The position numbers were made by a program, and so were the translations under genes. This document shows positions 7,645 through 15,325 of a stretch of DNA of 16,151 nt, in pieces. Under the pieces are notes generated by a model. That model searched no databases, was not told the origin of the DNA, and was given only the letters and a program-made list of their open reading frames with translations. Position 1 is the stretch's first letter. The number at the start of each line of letters is the position of its first letter. The DNA comes from an uncultured Myxococcales bacterium (lineage in GTDB: Bacteria; Myxococcota_A; Polyangia; Polyangiales; Polyangiaceae), in the NCBI GenBank assembly GCA_937998045.1, contig CALKVG010000185.1, positions 1 to 16,151 on the forward strand, given 5' to 3'.

Positions 7645-9726
7645 CTACCGGGCCATCGCCGGATCGACCCCAGCGGGATCCACCGCCGCGCTGGCATCGC
7701 GAGCGCCCTCGGCGATCTGCGATAGGAGCGGCGCAGGCCACAACCCGAGGAGGAGCGCCAGCGCGGCGAGCGAGGCGAGCAGGGCAAGCTCCCGCGGTCC
7801 GGGGCGGTAGAGGGCCGCGGGCGACGCGGTCGAACGGCCTTCGCCGGTGCGCGGCGAGCGCGAATCCGGGACGCGAAGCAAGACCAGGCGTGCGACGCGG
7901 ACGTGCGCGGCGGCGGATGCGACGAGCGAGGCGGCGAGGAGAACGGCGAGCACCGGGTGCCGCGAGAACCCGCCGGCGAGCACGAGCAGCAGGCCCCAGA
8001 AGCCGGCGAGCCCGGGGACACCGAGCGACAGCGCGAGCGCGACGGCGAGCAGGAGGCCGAACAGCGGCACACGTTCGGCCATGCCCGCCAGGCGCGCGAA
8101 TTCCCCCACGCGACCGCGCGGCTCCAGCGCGACCGCCACAGAGAGGAGCATCGCCGCCGCCAGACCGTGCGCGAAGAGCCCCGCCACGGCGCCCGCCGCC
8201 CCCTGCGGCGTGAACCCCGCGACGCCGAAGAGCCACGCGCCGGCGCTCGCCACAGTCGAGTACGCGACGAACCGCCGCAGATCGCGCTGCGCCATGGCGC
8301 AGAACGAGCCGTAGGCGACGCTGAGGACCCCCAGCGCCGCCAGCGACGGGCCCGCCCATCGTGCGCCCTCGGGCATCGCGCCGAGGCCCGCGCGTACGAG
8401 CAGATACGGTCCGAGTACGACGACCGCCCCCGCGGCGAGGATGGCCGCGCCGCCGGGAGCCTCCTCCAGGGCATCGGGAAGCCAGCCGTGCAGCGGCACG
8501 AGGGGCGCCGCCGTGGCGGCCGCGACGAAGAGGAGCGCCCACGCAGCGTCCACGAACGGCACGTCGAGGATCGGCGGCTTGTTGGCGAAAGACGTGCGCG
8601 CGAGCTCGGGGATCGACATCGTGTGCGCGATGGCCGAGCCGTCCACGAGCAGCGTCCGCCCCGACGCGCGCGAGAGCGCCACGAACACGGCGAGCATCGC
8701 GCCCGTGCCGATCGCGCCGTACACGGCCAGCTTCGCCGCCGCGTGCTCGCCGCGCGCCCCTCCCCAGCCGCCCACGAGCATCACCATCGCGACCAGGACG
8801 AGCTGCCACGCCACGAAGAGGACCACCATGTCGAGCGCGACGAGCGCGGCGAGGGTTCCGGAGTTGAGCAGCGCCAGCGCGCAAAAGTACCCGTCCCTCC
8901 GGACGCTCGGCGGCTGCGGCGCGACGACGGCGACGAGCGAGACCAGCGTCGTCAAGAGCACGAGCGCGATGCTGATCCCGTCGACGCCCAGGTAGAGCTC
9001 CGCGCCGATCGACCGCACCCACACCGATCGCTCGATCAGCTGGAAGCCGTCGTTGCCGTCGAGACGCCCCACGTCCGGCACGAAGTGCTGGTACGCCCAG
9101 ATCGCGAGAAGGAGTTGCGCGACCGACAGCCCGATCGCGGTCCTTCGCGCCAGCGCCTGGTCGCGCTGGCCGGCCGCGCGCGCGACGCCCACGACGAGCA
9201 CGACGAGCAGCGGCAGCCCGACGAGCAGCGACAGCGCGTGTTCGCCGGCCCACCCGAGCGCCGTCGGGATCTGCGCGCGGAAGCCCATCGCGACCTCGCC
9301 GGTCTCTTCGTCGGTCGACGTGACCACCACGTGACCGAAGGCCTGGCGCACGCGCGGGTCGCGATCCGGCATCCACGTGACGGCGATGTCCTTCGAGCTG
9401 CCCGGGGCGAGCGTCGCCGTGGTCGCCGCGCCGTCGACGAAGCGCGCCGACAGCCTCGAGGGCGAGCGCACGTCGTCTTCGTCGCCGCGGATGGCGATGC
9501 GCGACACGATGAGGGCCTCGGCACCGACGTTCAGGACCGACATCGTCCCGACCCAGCCGCCCTGCCCTGGCGTGAGGACGAGCGGACCGCGCTTGCCCCC
9601 CGGCAGCGTCAGGACGATGCGCCCCGACGGGCGCGGCGACGCCGCGGCGCTCGCGCCGGCGAGCGCCAGCCATATCCCGACGACGGACGCGAGCAGGACG
9701 AGCCAGCGGGGGGGGAAAGGTCGCAT
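7645..9726 (-). CDS. NuoM-like membrane protein with N-terminal ASH/Hydin-like domain, proton-path residues lost
   Basis: Residues 1-29 are a signal peptide (WLVLLASVVGIWLALAGASA). Residues about 35-155 form a periplasmic beta-rich domain of ASH/SPD-2/Hydin type (TMSVLNVGAEALIVSRI, ATLAPGSSKDIAVTWMPD). From about 161 on it is a NuoM homologue: LGVDGIS, VPLHGWLPDA, FVAYSTV and FAHGLAAA align without gaps over long stretches. Against E. coli NuoM (recalled from memory) the proton-transfer residues are all replaced: Glu144 by Q308, Lys234 by A406, Lys265 by V437, Glu407 by L579. The fold should persist but proton translocation should not. The start at 9726 is chosen because it begins a clean signal peptide seven bases after the NuoL-like stop; 9756 would add ten residues. 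Homology is strong; function is unknown. Confidence 0.85.
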   Translation of the reverse strand: MRPFPPRWLVLLASVVGIWLALAGASAAASPRPSGRIVLTLPGGKRGPLVLTPGQGGWVGTMSVLNVGAEALIVSRIAIRGDEDDVRSPSRLSARFVDGAATTATLAPGSSKDIAVTWMPDRDPRVRQAFGHVVVTSTDEETGEVAMGFRAQIPTALGWAGEHALSLLVGLPLLVVLVVGVARAAGQRDQALARRTAIGLSVAQLLLAIWAYQHFVPDVGRLDGNDGFQLIERSVWVRSIGAELYLGVDGISIALVLLTTLVSLVAVVAPQPPSVRRDGYFCALALLNSGTLAALVALDMVVLFVAWQLVLVAMVMLVGGWGGARGEHAAAKLAVYGAIGTGAMLAVFVALSRASGRTLLVDGSAIAHTMSIPELARTSFANKPPILDVPFVDAAWALLFVAAATAAPLVPLHGWLPDALEEAPGGAAILAAGAVVVLGPYLLVRAGLGAMPEGARWAGPSLAALGVLSVAYGSFCAMAQRDLRRFVAYSTVASAGAWLFGVAGFTPQGAAGAVAGLFAHGLAAAMLLSVAVALEPRGRVGEFARLAGMAERVPLFGLLLAVALALSLGVPGLAGFWGLLLVLAGGFSRHPVLAVLLAASLVASAAAHVRVARLVLLRVPDSRSPRTGEGRSTASPAALYRPGPRELALLASLAALALLLGLWPAPLLSQIAEGARDASAAVDPAGVDPAMAR

Positions 9727-9733
9727 CGCGCGC

Positions 9734-11587
9734 TCATCCCACCGGCCACAGCGCATGCACGAGCGCCGCGAACCCGGCCACGCCGAGCAGCGTCCACACG
9801 ATCCTGGCCATGGAGCCGCCGACGATCGGGGCGAGCCGGTGCGCGGCGCGGGTCATCCGGACGGCGACCGCGTCCGCCGGCTTCGAGAGGCCGTGCGCGT
9901 CCGCCGTCGCCACCGTCCACGCGCCCGCGCGCGCAAGCCCCGCCAGCGCGCCGGCGACGGCTTCGACCACCCAGCGCTCCATGCTCGCGAACCAGAGCCC
10001 GAGGCGCTCCGGGACCACGACGAACAGGAGCTCGCCCGGCGGGCCCTCTCGGCGACGCTCGTGGACCCCGTGTCGACCGCGCTTGGGCTTAGCCGGAGAC
10101 GTGCCATCGCCTCCGCCCCACGCCGCTCGCCGCGACGCGAGCAGGTGAAGTCCGGCCGCCGCCAGGCCGGACGCCATCATCGCCTCGAGGTACGCTCCGG
10201 TGCCGCCGATGCCCAGCGCGGCGCACGGGACCGCGACGGGGGCCGCCGCGAGAACCGCGAGGAATTGAGGCCCGACGCCGGGCACCCGCGCCGCGACACG
10301 CGCCGCCGCCAGCAGCGCAACCGCGCCGACGGCGAAGAGGGCGGTCGTCGCGTGCGGCGCGAGCGGCGTCAGGTTCGCGACGCGGACGAGGAAGTAGGGA
10401 CCGAGCAGGGCGGGTCCCGCGCCGCACACGACCGCCGTGAGGACGCGCGGCGATCCCGCCGGCGGAGGCGGCGCGCTCATGGCGACCGCGGCGACGAGCC
10501 AGGCGAGGAACGCCGCGGCGACGAGCGGCATCCCCCCCGGAAGCACGCGCGCTTCGAAGGCGCGCCTGACGAAGGCGTCGCCCCGGCGGTCCCGCAGCGA
10601 AAGCTGGTCGGCGATCGACCGGAACGCCAGCGTCGGCCCCAGCGGCACGAGCGCGATCTCGTCGCCCCCTTCGAACGTCACGCGCGGCACGACGGACTCC
10701 TCGGTCGCCGCTCCCCGCCGGATCCGGAACGAGTGGCTGCCCCCCTGCACCGGCACGCCCACGAACGGTGCGCGCAAAGACTCCTTGCGGGCTTCGTCGA
10801 CGAACACCTGCGCCCCGGGCGACCCGGTCATCGTCAGCGTCCCGCCCGGCGCGCGTTCCGCGGCTTCGTCGCTGCCCGGCGGCCGGGCAGGAACGCCCCG
10901 CGGCGCCGGGTCGCTTCCCATGCGCGCGGCCACGAACGCCGGCTGCACGTCGGGGGCGAACTCGTCGCCGTCCCACGTCCCGCCCAGCCCCCAGAAGATG
11001 GCGACGGCGCCGACGACGAGGGCGGCAACCGCCACCGCCCCGCGCGTCGCCGCGATGCGCGCGGCCCGCGGATCGGTCCACGCCGCGAGCCACGCGGCGC
11101 ACACCGCGGCGAGCGACCACCCGATCGCCGTCGTCACGAAGCCGTCGGCCAGGAACGCGACGAGGGATGCCCCGAGCGTGAGGTGGATCCACGCCCACAC
11201 ACGCCACCCGCGCACGCCGGCGAGCCGCTGCGGGACGAGCAGCGCGGCGCCGAGGGCGAGCACGCACGCGAGGACCGACGCCGACGCGGCGAGCGAGTCG
11301 AACCAGAGCGCGACCGAGACGTCGAGCTGCCCGATCCGGCTGTTTGACCCGAGCGCCTGGAAGAGCGCCCGCCGGCCCGGGCTCAGGCGCGCGAGGAGGA
11401 CGACGTGGGCGATCGTCGCCGTCAGCGCGAGCGCGAGCGAGATGACGGCGGTCCGCCGCGCGGCGTACGCCGGGCGTCGGCGCTCGACCAGCAGCTGCCA
11501 CATGGCACCGGCCGCCGGCCACACCACAATGAGCCACAGCGTCCGCGAGAGCACCAGGCGCTGCAGCGAGCCGGCGTAGTCGGGCAT
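9734..11587 (-). CDS. truncated NuoL-like membrane protein with inserted PEGA-like domain
   Basis: This 617-residue protein begins like NuoL: membrane helices from residue 17, then DVSVALWFDSLAASASVL, FLADGFVTTAIGWSL and further helices to 200. A soluble segment (about 203-350) interrupts the fold. Its PEGA-like part is GGTLTMTGSPGAQVFVDEA to HSFRIRRGA (248-292). After it, NuoL-like sequence resumes (AGSPRVL, LLGPYFLVR, a region matching NuoL TM8-9) but stops near 485. The later helices are missing and replaced by a basic linker and a C-terminal piece ending in one membrane helix (593-613), reminiscent of the NuoL C-terminus. Key residues are changed: the Glu of GWE is S158, the Lys of GKSAQ is M370, and the conserved His (H254 in E. 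coli) is C388. GGAGG lies 12 bases before the ATG. The gene sits between NuoH-like (54 bases) and NuoM-like (seven bases). Confidence 0.8.
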   Translation of the reverse strand: MPDYAGSLQRLVLSRTLWLIVVWPAAGAMWQLLVERRRPAYAARRTAVISLALALTATIAHVVLLARLSPGRRALFQALGSNSRIGQLDVSVALWFDSLAASASVLACVLALGAALLVPQRLAGVRGWRVWAWIHLTLGASLVAFLADGFVTTAIGWSLAAVCAAWLAAWTDPRAARIAATRGAVAVAALVVGAVAIFWGLGGTWDGDEFAPDVQPAFVAARMGSDPAPRGVPARPPGSDEAAERAPGGTLTMTGSPGAQVFVDEARKESLRAPFVGVPVQGGSHSFRIRRGAATEESVVPRVTFEGGDEIALVPLGPTLAFRSIADQLSLRDRRGDAFVRRAFEARVLPGGMPLVAAAFLAWLVAAVAMSAPPPPAGSPRVLTAVVCGAGPALLGPYFLVRVANLTPLAPHATTALFAVGAVALLAAARVAARVPGVGPQFLAVLAAAPVAVPCAALGIGGTGAYLEAMMASGLAAAGLHLLASRRAAWGGGDGTSPAKPKRGRHGVHERRREGPPGELLFVVVPERLGLWFASMERWVVEAVAGALAGLARAGAWTVATADAHGLSKPADAVAVRMTRAAHRLAPIVGGSMARIVWTLLGVAGFAALVHALWPVG

Positions 11588-11641
11588 GGTTCGTCGCGAC
11601 CTCCAGCCTACCTGTTCCGCAACGGCGACGAGAGGAGACGT

Positions 11642-13585
11642 TTACAAAAAGGGGCTGAGTCGCCCGTCCGAGCCGGAGGCGGCAAGCCCGTGACGAAGCC
11701 GGGCGGCCACCGCGACGACCGCGAGCGCGACCGCCGCTACGAGCCCATGGCTCACGAGCAGCTGCACGGTACGGGCGGGCCCCCACCAGGTCCAGAGCGC
11801 CGTCGCGGCGAAGGCGGCGACCGCGAGCGGCGACAGCCAAAGCGCGGTCGCCCGCGTGCGCTCCGCGAGTCGCGCCGGGGGACACGCCCAGCGCACCCAC
11901 GCACCCAGGACCGCGAGACCCCACGTCTTGGCGAGGAGGAGGAAGGCGCCGGCAAGCTCGAGCGCCGGTCGCGCGTCCTGCTCGGCCGCCCCCCAGCCGG
12001 GGAGCGCCCACCCGCCGAGGAAAAGGACGCTGGCGAGCCCCGCAACGAGCAGGGCGTGAGCGCGGAACGCGGCCGACAGCCAGGGTCCGCGCGGCGCGGT
12101 CGCCGCCGGGCCTTCGAGCAGGGAGCGCAGCGACCCGGGCGGAGCGTCCGCGTCGTCCGGGCCCTCGGCGGCGGCGGGCGAGCACGCGAGCAAGAGGGCG
12201 AGCGCAACGAGCGCCGCCGGGCTCCGGAACGCGAGCCAGTCCCACGGCCATCCTCCTTGCGCGCGCGCGATCTCCTGCACCCGCAGCGACCCGGTGGTCA
12301 CGACGACGCTCGCGACCGCCGCCGCCGCCGGGACGTGCTGCCAGAGGACCTGCAGCGCGGCGCGTACGCCCCACCATCCCGACCCGCTCGCCACGAACGC
12401 TGACGACGACGCCACGGCGGCCGCAGCGACCAGGAGCAGCGCCACGTCGAGCCGCGCCGCGAGCAGGTACTGCCCGAAGGGCAGCATGGCGAGCAGCGCG
12501 CAGACGAGCGCGTCGACCACGGCCGGCGCCCCCGGCTCGGGGAACGTATCCCGCGCGACGGCTCCCAGCGCGCGCGCGAGCCGCCTCGGCGGCGAAGCGG
12601 GCCCGCGCATCGTCTGGAGCTGCGCCCCCACGCGCGACACAATCCGCTGGAGCCACACGGACTGCATGAGCGCGTTGGGCGCGCCGAAGAGGAGCGCCAC
12701 CGCGAGCGCCGCCAGGACCAGCGACGCGGCGCCGAGCAGCTGCACCGGCGGCGCGCGGCGGAATCCCTCCACCGAGACGGCGCGGGCGACGAGATCTTCG
12801 TCGTGCCAGCGCGCTGCCGACGCGACGGTGCCTCGGCTCGCCCACGCGGAGAGCCTCACGCCGGCGACGGCCTCGCGCTCTCCCGGCGCCGGCACGACGT
12901 CCGCTGCCGTCGCCACGCGCACGCCGTCGAACGTCGCGAGCACGTCGCCCGCCTCGATCCCCGCCGCCCGCGCGCGCGACTCCGCGTCGACGCTCTGGAC
13001 CAGGAGCCCCGACGGCCCGGGGCGCGCGCGCACGCCGATCCACGCGAGGAGCCGCGCGCCCTCGCGCTCGCTCTCCGCGTTCGACGCGCGCGCGCTCGGC
13101 CGCACGTCGAGCGTCACTTGCGGCAAGACGCCCGCGACAGGGGGCGCCCCCGGAGCGGCCGCGGCGAACGCGACCTCCAGGCTTCCCTCGAAGGTCGTGT
13201 GGACCGTGCGGTCGCCCGCGCCGCAGAAGAGCGCCTGCGTCTCTTCGCCGAACGCGACCTCGACCTGGCCGGGCGCCGTCACGACCCCGGAGACGACGAT
13301 CTTCGCGCCCTCGACCGCCCGTTCGCCAGGACGATGGAGCGTGCCCTGAAAGGTCACGCGGGCGGCTTGCCCGACGGGAAAACCCTCCCCGGCGATCGCG
13401 ACGCGGTCCCCGAGCTCCACCTGGCGCGGCGTCACGTCGACGACCTTGAGGAGGGCGGGCCCGGGGTCGACCGCGCAGGATCCGGCCCCCGACACCAGCC
13501 AGACGACCGCGACGGCGAGCAGCGCCGGGGCCAGGCCACGCCCGAGAGAAGCGAGGCCGCGGACCGGAGACCTGGGCGACTTCAT
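11642..13585 (-). CDS. NuoH-like membrane protein with N-terminal IPT/TIG and PDZ domains
   Basis: The 647-residue protein starts with a signal peptide (ALLAVAVVWLVSGAGSC; Cys37 could be lipidated, though the lipobox is poor). An IPT/TIG-like domain follows (about 45-115, VDVTPRQVELGDRVAIAGEG), then a less clear segment, then a PDZ domain (about 175-245, GLLVQSVDAESRARAAGIEA plus GDVLATFDG). From about 281 to 602 it is homologous to NuoH: MLPFGQ, WWGVRAALQVLWQHVP (aligning with the SLLGAMRASAQTLSYEV region), TTGSLRVQEIARAQ, LFLGGW, and AKTWGLAVLGAWVRWACPP. The conserved acidic quinone-site loop (FDLPEAE in NuoH) is replaced by an Ala/Pro/Asp-rich stretch (470-500), and the Glu of SYEV is His417. 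It is first in the minus-strand cluster, divergent from pgi. The start at 13585 is chosen by the signal peptide; no strong ribosome-binding site is seen. Confidence 0.8.
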   Translation of the reverse strand: MKSPRSPVRGLASLGRGLAPALLAVAVVWLVSGAGSCAVDPGPALLKVVDVTPRQVELGDRVAIAGEGFPVGQAARVTFQGTLHRPGERAVEGAKIVVSGVVTAPGQVEVAFGEETQALFCGAGDRTVHTTFEGSLEVAFAAAAPGAPPVAGVLPQVTLDVRPSARASNAESEREGARLLAWIGVRARPGPSGLLVQSVDAESRARAAGIEAGDVLATFDGVRVATAADVVPAPGEREAVAGVRLSAWASRGTVASAARWHDEDLVARAVSVEGFRRAPPVQLLGAASLVLAALAVALLFGAPNALMQSVWLQRIVSRVGAQLQTMRGPASPPRRLARALGAVARDTFPEPGAPAVVDALVCALLAMLPFGQYLLAARLDVALLLVAAAAVASSSAFVASGSGWWGVRAALQVLWQHVPAAAAVASVVVTTGSLRVQEIARAQGGWPWDWLAFRSPAALVALALLLACSPAAAEGPDDADAPPGSLRSLLEGPAATAPRGPWLSAAFRAHALLVAGLASVLFLGGWALPGWGAAEQDARPALELAGAFLLLAKTWGLAVLGAWVRWACPPARLAERTRATALWLSPLAVAAFAATALWTWWGPARTVQLLVSHGLVAAVALAVVAVAARLRHGLAASGSDGRLSPFL

Positions 13586-13678
13586 CGGTTCGACTTGTAG
13601 ATCGGGGAGGCCTGGTGGGTCGAAATTCGAGCAAAAGCCCGTATCCTCGGCGTCCGTCGCCCGGAGGGCCTCGAAACC
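13586..13678. promoter_or_regulatory. divergent promoter region, NuoH-like gene / pgi
   Basis: These 93 bases separate two divergently transcribed starts, so both promoters should lie here or overlap into the coding ends. A TATCCT at 13642-13647 could be a -10 for pgi, but no good -35 sits 17 bases upstream, so this is tentative. GTCGAA and the nearby AAATTCGAG patch are the AT-richest part. No operator-like palindrome is obvious. Confidence 0.4.
13663..13668 (+). promoter_or_regulatory. ribosome-binding site of pgi
   Basis: GGAGGG lies ten bases before the ATG at 13679 and supports that start. Confidence 0.6.
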
Positions 13679-15325
13679 ATGAGCGCACTGACCCAATCCC
13701 CCGCCTGGAAAGCACTCGCGAACCACCACGCCGCCATCCGCAGCGTAGAGATGCGTGACCTCTTCGCGCAGGACCCCGAGCGCTTCCCGCGCCTCACGAT
13801 CGAGGTCGAGGACCTGCTCCTCGACTACTCGAAGCACCGCCTGACCGGGGAGACCATGGGCCTGCTCCTCGACCTGGCGCGGCAGGCGCGCGTGCTCGAG
13901 TGGCAGGCCAAGATGTTCTCGGGCGAGAAGATCAATCGCACCGAGGACCGCGCCGTCTTGCACGTCGCGCTGCGCAACCGCAAAAACCGCCCCATCCTGG
14001 TCGACGGCAAGGACGTGATGCCCGAGGTCAACGCGGTCCTCGCGAAGATGCGCACGTTCTCCGACTCGGTGCGCAGCGGCGCGTGGAAGGGGTTCACCGG
14101 CAAGCGCATCACCGACGTCGTCAACATCGGCATCGGCGGCAGCGATCTCGGGCCGGCGATGGCCAGCCAGGCGCTCAAGCCGTACTGGCAGCCGGAGATG
14201 CGCGCGCACTTCGTCTCGAACGTCGACGGCACGAACCTGGCCGAGACGCTGCGCGAGGTCTCGCCGGAGCAGACCCTGTTCGTCGTCTGCAGCAAGACGT
14301 TCACGACGCAGGAGACGCTCCTCAACGCGAGCAGCGCGCGCGCCTGGATCGTCCAGAAGCTCGGGAGCGAGGCTGCGGTCCGCCGGCACTTCGTCGCCGT
14401 GTCGACGGCCACCGCCGAGGTGAAGCGCTTCGGCATCGACCCCGACAACATGTTCCCTTTTTGGGACTGGGTCGGCGGCCGCTACTCGCTATGGAGCGCG
14501 ATCGGCCTCTCGATCGAGCTGATGATCGGCGCGGACCGCTTCGAAGAAATGCTCGCCGGCGGATTCGCGATGGACGAGCACTTCCGCCACGCGCCCCTCG
14601 AGAAGAACGCGCCCATCGTCATGGCGATGCTCGGCATCTGGTATTCGAACTTCTTCGGCGCCGAAACGCACGCAATCCTCCCCTACGACCAGTATCTGAG
14701 CCGCTTCGCCGCCTACTTCCAGCAGGGGGACATGGAGAGCAACGGCAAGCGCGTCGACCGCGACGGCCACTTCATCGAGGACTACACGACCGGTCCGATC
14801 GTCTGGGGCGAGCCCGGCACGAACGGCCAGCACGCCTTCTACCAGCTCATTCACCAGGGGACGCGCCTCGTACCGTGCGACTTCCTCGCGCCGCTCGAGA
14901 CGCACAACGCCCTCGGCAAACACCACGAGGTCCTGCTGGCGAACTTCTTCGCCCAGACCGAGGCGCTCATGCGCGGCAAGACGATCGACGAGGCCCGCAC
15001 CGAGCTCGAGGCGCAGAAGCTCACAGACGAACGGATTCGCGAGCTCGCGCCGCACAAGACGTTCCCCGGCAACCGGCCGACGACCTCGATCGTCTTCGAC
15101 AAGCTCACGCCGAAGACGCTGGGAATGCTGATCGCTCTCTACGAGCACAAGATCTTCGTGCAGGGGATCGTCTGGAACATCTACAGCTTCGACCAGTGGG
15201 GGGTGGAGCTCGGCAAGCAGCTCGCGAAGAAGATCGAGCCGGAGCTCGAGGCGCCGGGCGCGGTGACGTCCCACGACGCGTCGACCAATGGCCTCATCAA
15301 CCGGTACAAGCGCCACCGGCGATGA
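13679..15325 (+). CDS. pgi: glucose-6-phosphate isomerase
   Basis: The enzyme interconverts glucose 6-phosphate and fructose 6-phosphate in the cytoplasm, in glycolysis and gluconeogenesis. The 548-residue length is that of the E. coli/animal type of PGI. Sugar-phosphate binding is seen in NIGIGGSDLGPAM (149-161) and SKTFTTQET (205-213). The family signatures FPFWDWVGGRYSLWSA (259-274) and FDQWGVELGKQLA (504-516) are intact. By comparison with rabbit PGI the catalytic residues are E353 (DMESNGK), H385 (GTNGQH) and K513 (ELGKQ), all present. The start has a GGAGGG ribosome-binding site. The stop overlaps the start of the next gene (ATGA), suggesting the two are co-translated. Nothing is unusual in the protein itself. 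Confidence 0.98.
   Translation: MSALTQSPAWKALANHHAAIRSVEMRDLFAQDPERFPRLTIEVEDLLLDYSKHRLTGETMGLLLDLARQARVLEWQAKMFSGEKINRTEDRAVLHVALRNRKNRPILVDGKDVMPEVNAVLAKMRTFSDSVRSGAWKGFTGKRITDVVNIGIGGSDLGPAMASQALKPYWQPEMRAHFVSNVDGTNLAETLREVSPEQTLFVVCSKTFTTQETLLNASSARAWIVQKLGSEAAVRRHFVAVSTATAEVKRFGIDPDNMFPFWDWVGGRYSLWSAIGLSIELMIGADRFEEMLAGGFAMDEHFRHAPLEKNAPIVMAMLGIWYSNFFGAETHAILPYDQYLSRFAAYFQQGDMESNGKRVDRDGHFIEDYTTGPIVWGEPGTNGQHAFYQLIHQGTRLVPCDFLAPLETHNALGKHHEVLLANFFAQTEALMRGKTIDEARTELEAQKLTDERIRELAPHKTFPGNRPTTSIVFDKLTPKTLGMLIALYEHKIFVQGIVWNIYSFDQWGVELGKQLAKKIEPELEAPGAVTSHDASTNGLINRYKRHRR

Noticed and set aside
7903..10092. 729-residue plus-strand open frame
   Set aside because: It is antisense to the NuoM-like gene, rich in Arg/Glu/His, and has no motifs.
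9377..11347. 656-residue plus-strand open frame
   Set aside because: It is antisense to the NuoM-like and NuoL-like genes, with Arg-rich low-complexity sequence.
7645..11587. Ordinary nuoL-nuoM of complex I
   Set aside because: The homology is clear, but loss of the functional residues, added domains and absence of the other subunits argue against a standard complex I role.
10089..13715. 1208-residue minus-strand open frame, Arg/Gly-rich
   Set aside because: It overlaps the NuoH-like and NuoL-like genes in another frame, has low-complexity Arg/Gly/Ala composition, and shows no family motifs; it is a shadow caused by GC-rich codons.
13586..14389. 5' extension of the NuoH-like ORF into pgi
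   Set aside because: It is antisense to pgi; the signal peptide at 13585 marks the real start.
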